NCBI GenBank assembly: GCA_025655595.1
Contig: JAHXIO010000005.1
Span: 248,001-312,000, forward strand
From: Candidatus Thiodiazotropha sp. (ex Monitilora ramsayi)
GTDB lineage: Bacteria > Pseudomonadota > Gammaproteobacteria > Chromatiales > Chromatiaceae
Direction: 5' to 3'
Length of the DNA stretch: 64,000 nucleotides
Shown here: positions 1-8,980 of the stretch, one piece after another
Position numbering within the stretch: position 1 is the stretch's first letter
How the letters are laid out: each line of letters begins with the position of its first letter
Position numbers and translations under genes: made by a program
The notes under the pieces: generated by a model
The model's input: the letters and a program-made list of their open reading frames with translations, nothing else
What the model was told of the DNA's origin: nothing
Database searches by the model: none

Positions 1-43
1 GTGATTGAGTGGGCCTAACGGCGAGACGGGTATAGATGACGCT

Positions 44-472
44 CTATACGATCTCCACCAGTTCAAGATCGAAGTTCAGTGCCTCGCCCGCCAATGGATG
101 GTTACCGTCAATGGTGGCTGCCTCGTCGGTCAGCGCAGTGACCACTACATTGAAGTTTTCACCGTTGGGGCTTTGTGCCTGCAGATGCATGCCGACCTTG
201 AGTTCAAGGTCGTCCGGAAAATGTTGCAAAGGCACCTGTTCGACCAGAGAGTCGTTGCGCTCACCATAGGCATCTTCCGCTGTGATATGGACCGTCTTCT
301 GTTCGCCGACCTGCATCCCTTTGACGCCATCCTCGAAACCTGGAATCACGGTTTTGTTGCCGAGGGTGAATTCAATGGGGTCGTTACCCGCCGATGAATC
401 GAACTGGGTACCGTCATCCAGGGTGCCGGTGTAGTGGATACGGACGGTATCTCCCTCTTGCGCTTGTCTCAT
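44..472 (-). CDS. FKBP-type peptidyl-prolyl cis-trans isomerase (SlpA/FkpB-like)
   Basis: This 142-residue protein is a cytoplasmic proline isomerase of the SlyD/SlpA branch of the FKBP family, which speeds prolyl bond rotation and has chaperone activity. Residues 1-65 carry the FKBP core (GDTVRIHYTGTLDDG, then VIPGFEDGVKGM). An inserted flap follows at about residues 67-125, containing the family block NHPLAGEALNF, and the last strand is LELVEI. No signal peptide is present. The His/Cys-rich nickel tail of SlyD is absent, which points to the SlpA/FkpB type. It is divergent from groESL, with the start codon about 140 bp from the groES CIRCE promoter, so a stress-linked role is plausible but only inferred. 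Confidence 0.88.
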   Translation of the reverse strand: MRQAQEGDTVRIHYTGTLDDGTQFDSSAGNDPIEFTLGNKTVIPGFEDGVKGMQVGEQKTVHITAEDAYGERNDSLVEQVPLQHFPDDLELKVGMHLQAQSPNGENFNVVVTALTDEAATIDGNHPLAGEALNFDLELVEIV

Positions 473-584
473 GATGGGCCTCTATAGTCGGTCTTTTCTA
501 AGGTTGAACGGACAATTATCACACATACCGGACAAAGAGTCCGCGCTTATCGAGGTTTTCAGATAATTATCTCTTTGGATGGCC

Positions 585-612
585 TTGACTAACCCGTTTT
601 TGCCTCTATTAT
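585..612 (+). promoter_or_regulatory. Sigma70-type promoter of groESL
   Basis: A -35 box TTGACT (585-590) and a -10 box TATTAT (607-612) are separated by 16 bp. The -10 box abuts the CIRCE operator, the usual arrangement for HrcA-repressed groE promoters. I do not see an equally good sigma32 promoter nearby. Confidence 0.75.
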
Positions 613-638
613 TAGCACTCAGTTCTGGCGAGTGCTAA
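612..638 (+). promoter_or_regulatory. CIRCE operator (HrcA binding site) of groESL
   Basis: A perfect inverted repeat TTAGCACTC-N9-GAGTGCTAA matches the CIRCE consensus, with the 9-bp spacer at 621-629. It lies between the predicted promoter and groES, so HrcA would block transcription initiation and release it on heat stress. The hrcA gene itself is not in this window. Confidence 0.95.
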
Positions 639-706
639 CAGCGCGTGTCCGAGACATAACGAAATATATACTTTTTAAATATCCATTTTTCAGGAGAACA
701 GAGTCG

Positions 707-997
707 ATGAATATTCGTCCGTTGCACGATCGTGTGATCGTTCGTCGTATGGAAGAAGAGCGCACCAGTCCAGGTGGAATCGTGCTGCCGGATGCAGCCA
801 CTGAAAAGCCTATCCAAGGCGAGGTCATGGCTGTCGGCAACGGCAAGATCACCGATAGCGGTGAGGTCCGTCCGCTCGACGTCAAAGTTGGGGATAAGGT
901 GCTGTTCGGTAAGTACTCAGGCACCGAAGTGAAAGTGGGTGGTGATGAGGTTCTCGTCATGCGTGAAGAGGACATCATGGGTGTGATCGAGGGTTGA
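707..997 (+). CDS. groES: Co-chaperonin GroES (Cpn10)
   Basis: This 96-residue protein is the heptameric lid that caps GroEL during ATP-driven protein folding in the cytoplasm. It starts [14 protein letters not shown] and includes the mobile-loop segment around residues 16-32 ([11 protein letters not shown]); [10 protein letters not shown] closes the chain. Length matches the family (about 96-97). I chose the ATG at 707 because a good ribosome binding site (AGGAGA) lies just upstream and the family starts there; the longer reading frame upstream runs through the CIRCE operator and cannot be coding. It forms an operon with groEL, 68 bp downstream. Confidence 0.97.
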   Translation: MNIRPLHDRVIVRRMEEERTSPGGIVLPDAATEKPIQGEVMAVGNGKITDSGEVRPLDVKVGDKVLFGKYSGTEVKVGGDEVLVMREEDIMGVIEG

Positions 998-1044
998 TCC
1001 TCTCCCCCCGTTAAATTCATATCACCTTACTAGACGAAACGTAA

Positions 1045-2718
<1,674 letters not shown>

Positions 2719-2756
2719 AAAACCCCTACCGTCTTCAAGTCACCAAGCCAAAAAAG

Positions 2757-2784
2757 CCCGCACCTTACAGGTGCGGGTTTTTTT
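2757..2784 (+). terminator. Rho-independent terminator of groESL
   Basis: A perfect 9-bp stem CCCGCACCT/AGGTGCGGG with a 3-nt loop is followed by seven T residues, 39 bp after the groEL stop codon. Confidence 0.93.
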
Positions 2785-2884
2785 ATTGAGATAGCCTAAA
2801 TATTCCTTCCCGGATGCCGTTACCCATATTGGTTGGAGTCTTTCTTGACAGACGGATCTGTCATCGTTTCGGAGTCCCGTCGTC

Positions 2885-4807
2885 ATGTTTAGAAATATCG
2901 GCATCACACTACGTTTTGTATCAGCCACAGTGCTGGCAGTCGTACTGGTTTTATTCGTAACCCAAGCCACAACATTCAGTTTTATGACGGACATGCTCCG
3001 TTCCGCTGAAGAGAATGAGATTTCCAAAATCTATGAGAATGTGGTTGCCAGTGTGGAGTCTGAGGGCCGTTTGGCACGGGCCATGAGCGCGCTGGTGGCG
3101 GGTATCCCTGAAGTCCAGGAGGCTTTCGCTGAACGTGATCGTGAGCAATTGTCGAAACTTTTCGTTCCTGGTTTCGCTCATTTGAAAAGTGAATATGGTG
3201 TGAGGCAATTTCAGTTTCATGAGCCTCCAGCTACATCATTCCTGAGAGTGCACAAACCTGCGAAGTTTGGAGATGACCTCTCCGGTTTCCGATTCACTGT
3301 CTTGGAAACCAATAAAACGAAACAGGCTATCCAGGGACTGGAAGTGGGAGTGGCCGGGCTCGGCGTCCGTGGCCTGGTGCCTGTCAATTTTCAGGGAAAG
3401 CATGTGGGATCCCTTGAGTTTGGTATGTCCTTTGGGCAGTCATTTTTTGACAATTATGCGAGTACTCACGGAGTGGACCTTGAGCTCTATATCAATCGTG
3501 ACGGAAAGATGGATCTGTTCGCTTCAACGATGAAGGATAACGGCCTTTTGAGTATGGAGGAGTTGACGGCAGTAACCCCGGGTGCTGAGATCTTCGACCA
3601 CGGAGAAGTGGGCGATACGCCTGTCTCATTCTATGCTGCATCGGTAAAGAACTTTTCTGGTAAACCCATTGGTGTGCTGGTTCTGGCCAAGGATCGCTCC
3701 TACTTCGAATCTACATTTTCCACGCTCTTTTTTCTTGTTGTAGGTTTGAGTCTGGTCTCTGTAGCTGTTATCGGTCTACTGGTGTGGGTGATCAGTCGAG
3801 GTGTGGTGAAGCCAATTAGTGAGGCTGCGATTGCAATGGAAGGCATTGCATCTGCTGATGGAGACCTGACCGTGAGAATGGATGAGCAGGGTAAAGATGA
3901 AGTGGCGCGCTTGTCACGGGCCTATAATCAGTTCGCCGATAAAACTGAAAAGATGATTGGTAGTGTATCCAAGGCAGCTGGTAGTTTAAGTCTGAATGTC
4001 AAGGAGTTCGCCGCTCTGGCTGAACATACCAGTGAGAGTATTAACAAGCAGCATGAGCAGACTACTCAGGTAGCAACGGCAATGACAGAGATGTCGGCCA
4101 CGGTACATGAAGTGGCGCAGAACACGACACAGACAGCGGAGGCAGCGAGGCAGGCTGACTCCCAGGCGAATGCGGGTCGCGATGTGGTGAACGCGGTGAC
4201 CTCGAGTATCGATAGCCTGGCCAACGAAGTAAGTCGGGCTGTAGAGACGGTTCGGCATGTGGCGATGGATAGCGAGCGAATCGGTTCTGTGCTTGATGTG
4301 ATTCGAGGGATTGCCGACCAGACCAATCTGTTGGCTCTAAATGCCGCGATTGAGGCGGCGCGAGCCGGTGAACAGGGTCGTGGATTCGCGGTTGTGGCGG
4401 ACGAGGTCCGTACCCTGGCCAAGCGGACTCAGGACTCTACCGAAGAGATCCAGGAGATGATCGAGAGTCTTCAGGCGGGTGTGAAGCGGACGGTGACTGT
4501 GATGGAGACCAGTCAGGATCAGGCGGCGGAAAGCGTCAACCACGCCGGTCGAGCCCATCAGGCTTTGGAGGAGATCACTCAGGTGGTTGATGGCATCTCC
4601 CAGATGAGTGCTCAGATTGCCACAGCAGCTGAGGAACAGAATGCAGTGGCTGAAGATATTAACCGCAATATCGCGGATATCTCTCATGTGGCGGAAGAGA
4701 CTGCGAGAGATTCCTCTCTCAGCTATGAGAATAGTGAGCAGATGACAAGAGAGATCGATGAGCTTGGTCGGTTGTTGAGCCAGTTCAAGACAGGAGACAA
4801 TAGTTGA
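2885..4807 (+). CDS. Methyl-accepting chemotaxis protein with periplasmic sensor domain
   Basis: This 640-residue transmembrane chemoreceptor senses a ligand outside the inner membrane and signals to CheA/CheW. An N-terminal membrane segment (about residues 9-30) is followed by a roughly 240-residue periplasmic region. That region contains [19 protein letters not shown], which resembles dCache_3-type sensor domains. A second membrane segment lies at about 278-303, then a HAMP domain (about 304-357), then the cytoplasmic coiled-coil signalling domain. The conserved tip ([20 protein letters not shown]) is near residue 477. Neither TM2 nor the tip is disrupted. No C-terminal CheR-binding pentapeptide is seen. 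It is a single-gene unit between two terminators. The ligand cannot be told from sequence. Confidence 0.93.
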   Translation: MFRNIGITLRFVSATVLAVVLVLFVTQATTFSFMTDMLRSAEENEISKIYENVVASVESEGRLARAMSALVAGIPEVQEAFAERDREQLSKLFVPGFAHLKSEYGVRQFQFHEPPATSFLRVHKPAKFGDDLSGFRFTVLETNKTKQAIQGLEVGVAGLGVRGLVPVNFQGKHVGSLEFGMSFGQSFFDNYASTHGVDLELYINRDGKMDLFASTMKDNGLLSMEELTAVTPGAEIFDHGEVGDTPVSFYAASVKNFSGKPIGVLVLAKDRSYFESTFSTLFFLVVGLSLVSVAVIGLLVWVISRGVVKPISEAAIAMEGIASADGDLTVRMDEQGKDEVARLSRAYNQFADKTEKMIGSVSKAAGSLSLNVKEFAALAEHTSESINKQHEQTTQVATAMTEMSATVHEVAQNTTQTAEAARQADSQANAGRDVVNAVTSSIDSLANEVSRAVETVRHVAMDSERIGSVLDVIRGIADQTNLLALNAAIEAARAGEQGRGFAVVADEVRTLAKRTQDSTEEIQEMIESLQAGVKRTVTVMETSQDQAAESVNHAGRAHQALEEITQVVDGISQMSAQIATAAEEQNAVAEDINRNIADISHVAEETARDSSLSYENSEQMTREIDELGRLLSQFKTGDNS

Positions 4808-4918
4808 TCACGCCCTACACAGTGTGTGGCTTCCTGTGAGATTGAGATAGTGCGTCTGATACAGGCTATTCAAATCAAGATCGGTGACTGATCGTTTCTA
4901 ATCATAACAACATCAGGG

Positions 4919-4949
4919 AGACGGCACCTTTAAGGTGCCGTCTTTTTTT
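4919..4949 (+). terminator. Rho-independent terminator after the chemoreceptor gene
   Basis: A GC-rich inverted repeat (AGACGGCACCTT / AAGGTGCCGTCT) is followed by a run of seven T residues. It lies about 110 bp after the chemoreceptor stop codon. Confidence 0.88.
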
Positions 4950-5084
4950 GTGTTAGGAAGTATCCTTTTTGGATGGTAATGGACTACCTGGGTTAGCTTG
5001 CCTGAATGAGTTTGTTGTAAAGATCTGCACATTTTCTGGTGGCCGGCTATATTTGCTTTCCGGTTTCACGTTCTGATGTGTCCA

Positions 5085-5465
5085 TTGTGGCGGGCGACAT
5101 ATACTCAGGCAGCGTATCCTGGTATGGGTAGAGTTCATCATGCGGTACCGGCAGCGTGCTTGCCTGCGCAATCTGACAATGGTGGTGGCGTTGAGCACCG
5201 CTGGTGCGGGACGCAACAGGAGTGTGCGATCAGGCCGCTGCCGTAGGAGGATCTTGCTGATAAAATTCTTGATGCGCTCCGCTTTTTTTATTGGGTTGAG
5301 ACCCTGTTGTAGATGTTCGTTGTGTGTAGTGATCCCGGTGGGGCAAGTGTTTTTTTGTTATATTTGAGCGCCTAAATACAGTACATTACCAGCATAAAAC
5401 AGCGGGCTGAGACCACAAAGTCCGCACAGGCCTACAAAGCCCAGACGGTTTCTAAGCCTATGATC
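5085..5465 (-). pseudogene. Decayed C-terminal fragment of an FMN-binding glutamate-synthase-like gene
   Basis: This stretch aligns by eye along its whole length with the last ~380 bp of the intact gene at 7169-8704, in the same orientation. Shared blocks include the segments coding for ELYPYQ, GSGLIAHSC and NKN-TCPTG, and long identical runs such as the one around 5225-5245. Reading frame is lost: relative to the intact copy there is a +2 shift near 5345-5352 (in the cysteine motif) and a +1 shift near 5247-5252. No start or N-terminal half is present. The fragment lies on the far side of gmhA-gmhB from the intact gene. It is most simply a remnant of an old tandem duplication, but the duplication itself is inference. 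Confidence 0.85.
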
Positions 5466-5763
5466 TGTACAGCCTGCACGGGATGCCTGGCGCTAATTGA
5501 CAGGGCTAAAATCAGTAGGCAGACTGCGGCAGGAAAACCTGGCAGGCAATATTAAGGCCGGTTGCGTGGGATGCCTATGACTGCACGCATCGGATTCATG
5601 TTGATGATTTACAGAGTGTATAGTGTGATACCTATATGCGATTGTGAAACGGGCTGTCAGTAACCGTTATGCCTGCAAAGTCAGGCGGTTTAGTCGTTAA
5701 TCACTCAATTCCGGACTTATCAAAGTGATGTCTGCTCCAGGCATTAGAATACGTTTATATGGC
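5466..5763. other. Intergenic stretch without recognisable gene
   Basis: About 300 bp between the pseudogene and gmhA hold no supported coding frame. Short GCCTGC/GCAGGC-type inverted words recur, but I could not build a convincing hairpin or operator. It probably contains the gmhA promoter; a TAGAAT -10-like box lies near 5745 without a clear -35 box. Confidence 0.4.
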
Positions 5764-5774
5764 ATGAGGATTTG

Positions 5775-6362
5775 ATGGAACAGTATGTGTTAAATCAAAT
5801 AACTGAGGCGCAGCGGGTTATATCGGATATGGCGAGTAATCCAGCGCTGATGAAACAAGTTGAGCTTGCCTCGAAGGCCTGCGTAGAAAGTTACCGGCAG
5901 GGAGGTAAAGTGCTCCTTGCCGGAAACGGAGGTAGTGCGGCGGATGCCCAGCATATTGCGGGTGAGCTGGTGTGTCGATTCGGATTTGATAGGCCGGGTT
6001 TGCCAGCGATCGCTTTGACTACCGATACATCTGTTTTGACTGCTGTAGGAAATGACTACGGCTATGAAAGCCTGTTCTCCCGTCAAGTGCAGGCGCATGC
6101 TCAAAAGGGAGACGTCTTTATCGGCTATTCAACTTCCGGTACTTCCAAGAATATTTTGGCTGCGCTAGTAGAGGCTCGAAATAATGGTCTGGTATGTATT
6201 GGAATGACGGGTAATCGTGGTGGAGAGATGGCCGATCTTTGTGATTATCTTCTTGAAGTGCCAAGCGATAAAACACCGAAAATACAGGAAGGCCATCTCA
6301 TACTTGGCCATATCATATGTGGTTTGGTGGAGCGTGCTTTCTTTCGGCCTGAAGAGTCATGA
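5775..6362 (+). CDS. gmhA: Phosphoheptose isomerase (sedoheptulose-7-phosphate isomerase)
   Basis: This 195-residue SIS-domain enzyme converts sedoheptulose 7-phosphate to D-glycero-D-manno-heptose 7-phosphate, the first step of ADP-heptose synthesis for the LPS inner core. Recognisable blocks are LLAGNGGSAADAQHIAGELV (about residues 47-66), TTDTSVLTAVGNDYGYE, and STSGTSKNI for phosphosugar binding. The C-terminal KIQEGHLILGHIICGLVE carries the catalytic Glu/His pair. Length matches GmhA. I prefer the ATG at 5775, preceded by GAGGA; a TTG at 5772 is the alternative. It precedes gmhB by 46 bp, and HldE, which acts next on its product, is encoded at 22628. Confidence 0.94.
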   Translation: MEQYVLNQITEAQRVISDMASNPALMKQVELASKACVESYRQGGKVLLAGNGGSAADAQHIAGELVCRFGFDRPGLPAIALTTDTSVLTAVGNDYGYESLFSRQVQAHAQKGDVFIGYSTSGTSKNILAALVEARNNGLVCIGMTGNRGGEMADLCDYLLEVPSDKTPKIQEGHLILGHIICGLVERAFFRPEES

Positions 6363-6408
6363 GTGAGAGTCTTTGTCTGACTGACATACAGCGTTTGTTG
6401 GCGTTTTA

Positions 6409-6945
6409 GTGGTGCGTAAAGCGCTTTTTCTGGATCGCGATGGAGTGGTTAATGTTGACCACGCTTATGTGTATAAGCGTGACAACTTTGAGTTTATTGA
6501 AGGGGTTTTCGACCTGGTTAGTGCGGCGCATCACGCAGGATACCTGGTTATCGTGGTGACCAATCAGTCAGGTATTGGCCGGGGGTACTTCAAAGAGGCT
6601 GATTTTATCCAGCTCATGGACTGGGTATCTGAGCAGTTTGTCATGCATGGAGGTAAGATCGACAAGACCTATTTTTGTCCCGATCACCCAGTTCACGGAA
6701 TCGGCGAATATCGCAGAGATAGTGGTTGTCGTAAGCCGGCGCCTGGTATGTTGCTACAGGCCACTCGCGAGTTTGATATTGATATGAAGCATTCTCTGAT
6801 GGTCGGTGATAAGCCGTCTGATATGGCGGCGGCGGAGTCCGCAGAGGTTGGAAGCCGGTTATTGTTTTCATCATCGGAGAAATCCTGTAGCCATGCCACT
6901 GCGGTCATAAACGATCTCTCCCAAGTTATTCCTTATCTTCTTTGA
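6409..6945 (+). CDS. gmhB: Heptose 1,7-bisphosphate 7-phosphatase-type HAD hydrolase
   Basis: This 178-residue HAD-superfamily IIIA phosphatase is predicted to remove the C7 phosphate of heptose 1,7-bisphosphate in the ADP-heptose pathway. The catalytic motif FLDRDGVVN is at residues 7-15, motif II is VVTNQSGIGRG, and the late motif is MVGDKPSDMAAAESA. The zinc loop begins CPDHP, but the later half reads DSGCRKP, where E. coli GmhB has a Cys-x-Cys pair; one zinc ligand seems to be missing, as in some heptose phosphatase relatives. Translation starts with GTG at 6409 (GTG at 6412 is also possible). Its position directly after gmhA supports the role. Beta- versus alpha-anomer preference cannot be judged. 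Confidence 0.85.
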   Translation: MVRKALFLDRDGVVNVDHAYVYKRDNFEFIEGVFDLVSAAHHAGYLVIVVTNQSGIGRGYFKEADFIQLMDWVSEQFVMHGGKIDKTYFCPDHPVHGIGEYRRDSGCRKPAPGMLLQATREFDIDMKHSLMVGDKPSDMAAAESAEVGSRLLFSSSEKSCSHATAVINDLSQVIPYLL

Positions 6946-7168
6946 TCGACACGTGATCTGTATTTAATATGCAATCGATAAATGCTGTTGGGGCGTTTAC
7001 GTGGTTTGGATATCAATACTGAATTATATTGTTTCCATCGTATTGGGCAGTTGAGGTCGAAAACCCTTTAGTCCATGGGCCTATATAATACTGCCGCTCT
7101 ATCATCTTGTATTGCAGGTCGGCCAATGTGATCAGGATTGAGCGGGTGTCGATGCTGTTTTGATCTCT

Positions 7169-8704
7169 TCAGGCTGATCTTTTTGCAGTGGCGGACAATT
7201 GGTATTCGGGCTGGGCCTCCTGGTAAGGGTAGAGTTCATCAAGCGGTACCGGCAGCGTGTTCGCCTGCACTATCTGACAATGGTGACGTCGTAGGGCACG
7301 TGGGTGCGGGACGCCGCAAGAGTGTGCGATCAGGCCGCTGCCATAGTGGATCTTGCCGACAAAATTTTTGATACGCTGAGCCTTTTCCAATGGGTTGAGT
7401 CCCCGCTGCAGACGTTTGTTGTGTGTGGTGATCCCGGTTGGACAGGTGTTCTTGTTGCATTTGAGCGCCTGGATGCAGCCCATCGCCAGCATAAAACCGC
7501 GGGCTGAGACCACAAAGTCGGCACCGGCACACAGCGCCCAGGCGGTCTCGGAGGGGTTGATCAGTTTTCCCGAAGCGATCACTTTGATGCGCTCTCTCAA
7601 TCCGTGTCGCTGCAGGATATCGACAACCTTCGGCAGGGCGGCTTTGATCGGCAGTCCCACACTGTCCATCAGCGGCATGGGGGCAGCACCGGTACCGCCG
7701 TCACCCCCGTCGATGGCAATGAAGTCGGGCGCACAGTTCGTGCCGCATTGATGGATCATCTCGCACATCTCTTCCAGCCAGTCATGGGTGCCGACCACCG
7801 CTTTGAATCCGACCGGTTTACCTGTGATGTGGCGAATACGATTGATGAAATCCAGCAGTTCGGAGAAGTTAGAGATTTCGGGATGACGGTTGGGTGAGAT
7901 GGAGTCTCTACCGGCTGGAATACCCCTGATGGATGCGATCTCCTCTGTGACCTTTCTCCCGGGCAGTATCCCACCCTTGCCCGGTTTGGCGCCTTGGCTC
8001 AGTTTGATCTCGAACATTTTGACCTGGGGTATGGCTGCAAGCTCAAGCAGTTTCTCTTCACTCAGGCTGCCATCTTGATTTCTTACGCCGTATTTGGCGG
8101 TGCCGATCTGAAATACCAGATCGCATCCACCCTCCAGATGGTAGGGCGAGAGTCCACCCTCACCAGTGTTGAGCCAGCAACCCGATAACCTGGCGCCATG
8201 GGAGAGGGCCCGAATCGCAGGGATCGATATAGCACCGTAACTCATGCCAGAGATGTGTATCAGAGAGGCTGCCTCATAAGGCTCGCGGCAACCTGGTCCG
8301 ATTAAAACGGGTGGCGGGTGAAAGGCATCTTCGTCCAGAGTCGGGAATGGCGTATTGATGAAGAGCACGGTGCCGGGGACATTGAGGGGTTTGGTGGATC
8401 CGAAAGCGATGGTGTTGTCGACGCCGGCGGAGGAGAGGTAAACCCAGTCACGTTCTGCCCGGTTGAAAGGCATCTCCTCGCGGTCCATGGCGAAAAAGTA
8501 TTGCCGGAAGAACTCCCCCAATCGGCTGAATAGATAGCGGAATCGACCGATAACCGGGAAGTTGTGGCGTATGGCGTCTTTGGTTTGGGAGATGTCGACG
8601 ACAAAGAGAGAGATGACAAACAGTGCGCCGAGTCCGATCACAAAGATAAACAGAGCAGAGAGGAGTTCCATGCTCTGTATCGAAATGAGATTTAGCCAGT
8701 CCAT
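7169..8704 (-). CDS. FMN-binding glutamate synthase family protein, membrane-anchored
   Basis: This 511-residue protein resembles the FMN-binding domain of the glutamate synthase large subunit. An N-terminal membrane segment (about residues 10-36) anchors it. The family barrel follows, with ISGMSYGAIS, NTGEGGLSPYH, KPGKGGILPG and DGGDGGTGAAP. The block CNKNTCPTGI near the C-terminus corresponds to the cysteine region that binds a 3Fe-4S cluster in GltB. The amidotransferase and GXGXG domains of full GltB are absent, so it is a stand-alone synthase-domain protein of unknown substrate. I chose the ATG at 8704 (MDWLNLIS) because the 43 residues upstream look non-coding. A degenerate copy of its 3' end lies at 5085-5465. 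It is divergent from glnE. Confidence 0.87.
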   Translation of the reverse strand: MDWLNLISIQSMELLSALFIFVIGLGALFVISLFVVDISQTKDAIRHNFPVIGRFRYLFSRLGEFFRQYFFAMDREEMPFNRAERDWVYLSSAGVDNTIAFGSTKPLNVPGTVLFINTPFPTLDEDAFHPPPVLIGPGCREPYEAASLIHISGMSYGAISIPAIRALSHGARLSGCWLNTGEGGLSPYHLEGGCDLVFQIGTAKYGVRNQDGSLSEEKLLELAAIPQVKMFEIKLSQGAKPGKGGILPGRKVTEEIASIRGIPAGRDSISPNRHPEISNFSELLDFINRIRHITGKPVGFKAVVGTHDWLEEMCEMIHQCGTNCAPDFIAIDGGDGGTGAAPMPLMDSVGLPIKAALPKVVDILQRHGLRERIKVIASGKLINPSETAWALCAGADFVVSARGFMLAMGCIQALKCNKNTCPTGITTHNKRLQRGLNPLEKAQRIKNFVGKIHYGSGLIAHSCGVPHPRALRRHHCQIVQANTLPVPLDELYPYQEAQPEYQLSATAKRSA

Positions 8705-8980
8705 CTGTACTACCTGTAATGAACATTTGCGAGTGTCTGATGATGATACGGGTGACACCATGGCCTGGATTCCCGATCGGGTTGCTGGATGCCGGGCAAA
8801 ATGGTCTGGGCAGTGAATATCTGGACGTGTCAACGGACCCTGAATGGGTTATTTGCTGATAGACTGGGATCGGTAAATGCCGGCCTTGGAAAGGGTCAGC
8901 GAAGCGCTTATATGACAATCGCCTTGTTGGTGCTGCCCGATGGGCATTTTGGGCGGACTATCGGTATGTGAAACCCGGCT

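Noticed and set aside
5140..5367. 75-codon plus-strand frame in the gap before gmhA
   Set aside because: The DNA is the decayed minus-strand glutamate-synthase-like fragment; the frame is a by-product of it.
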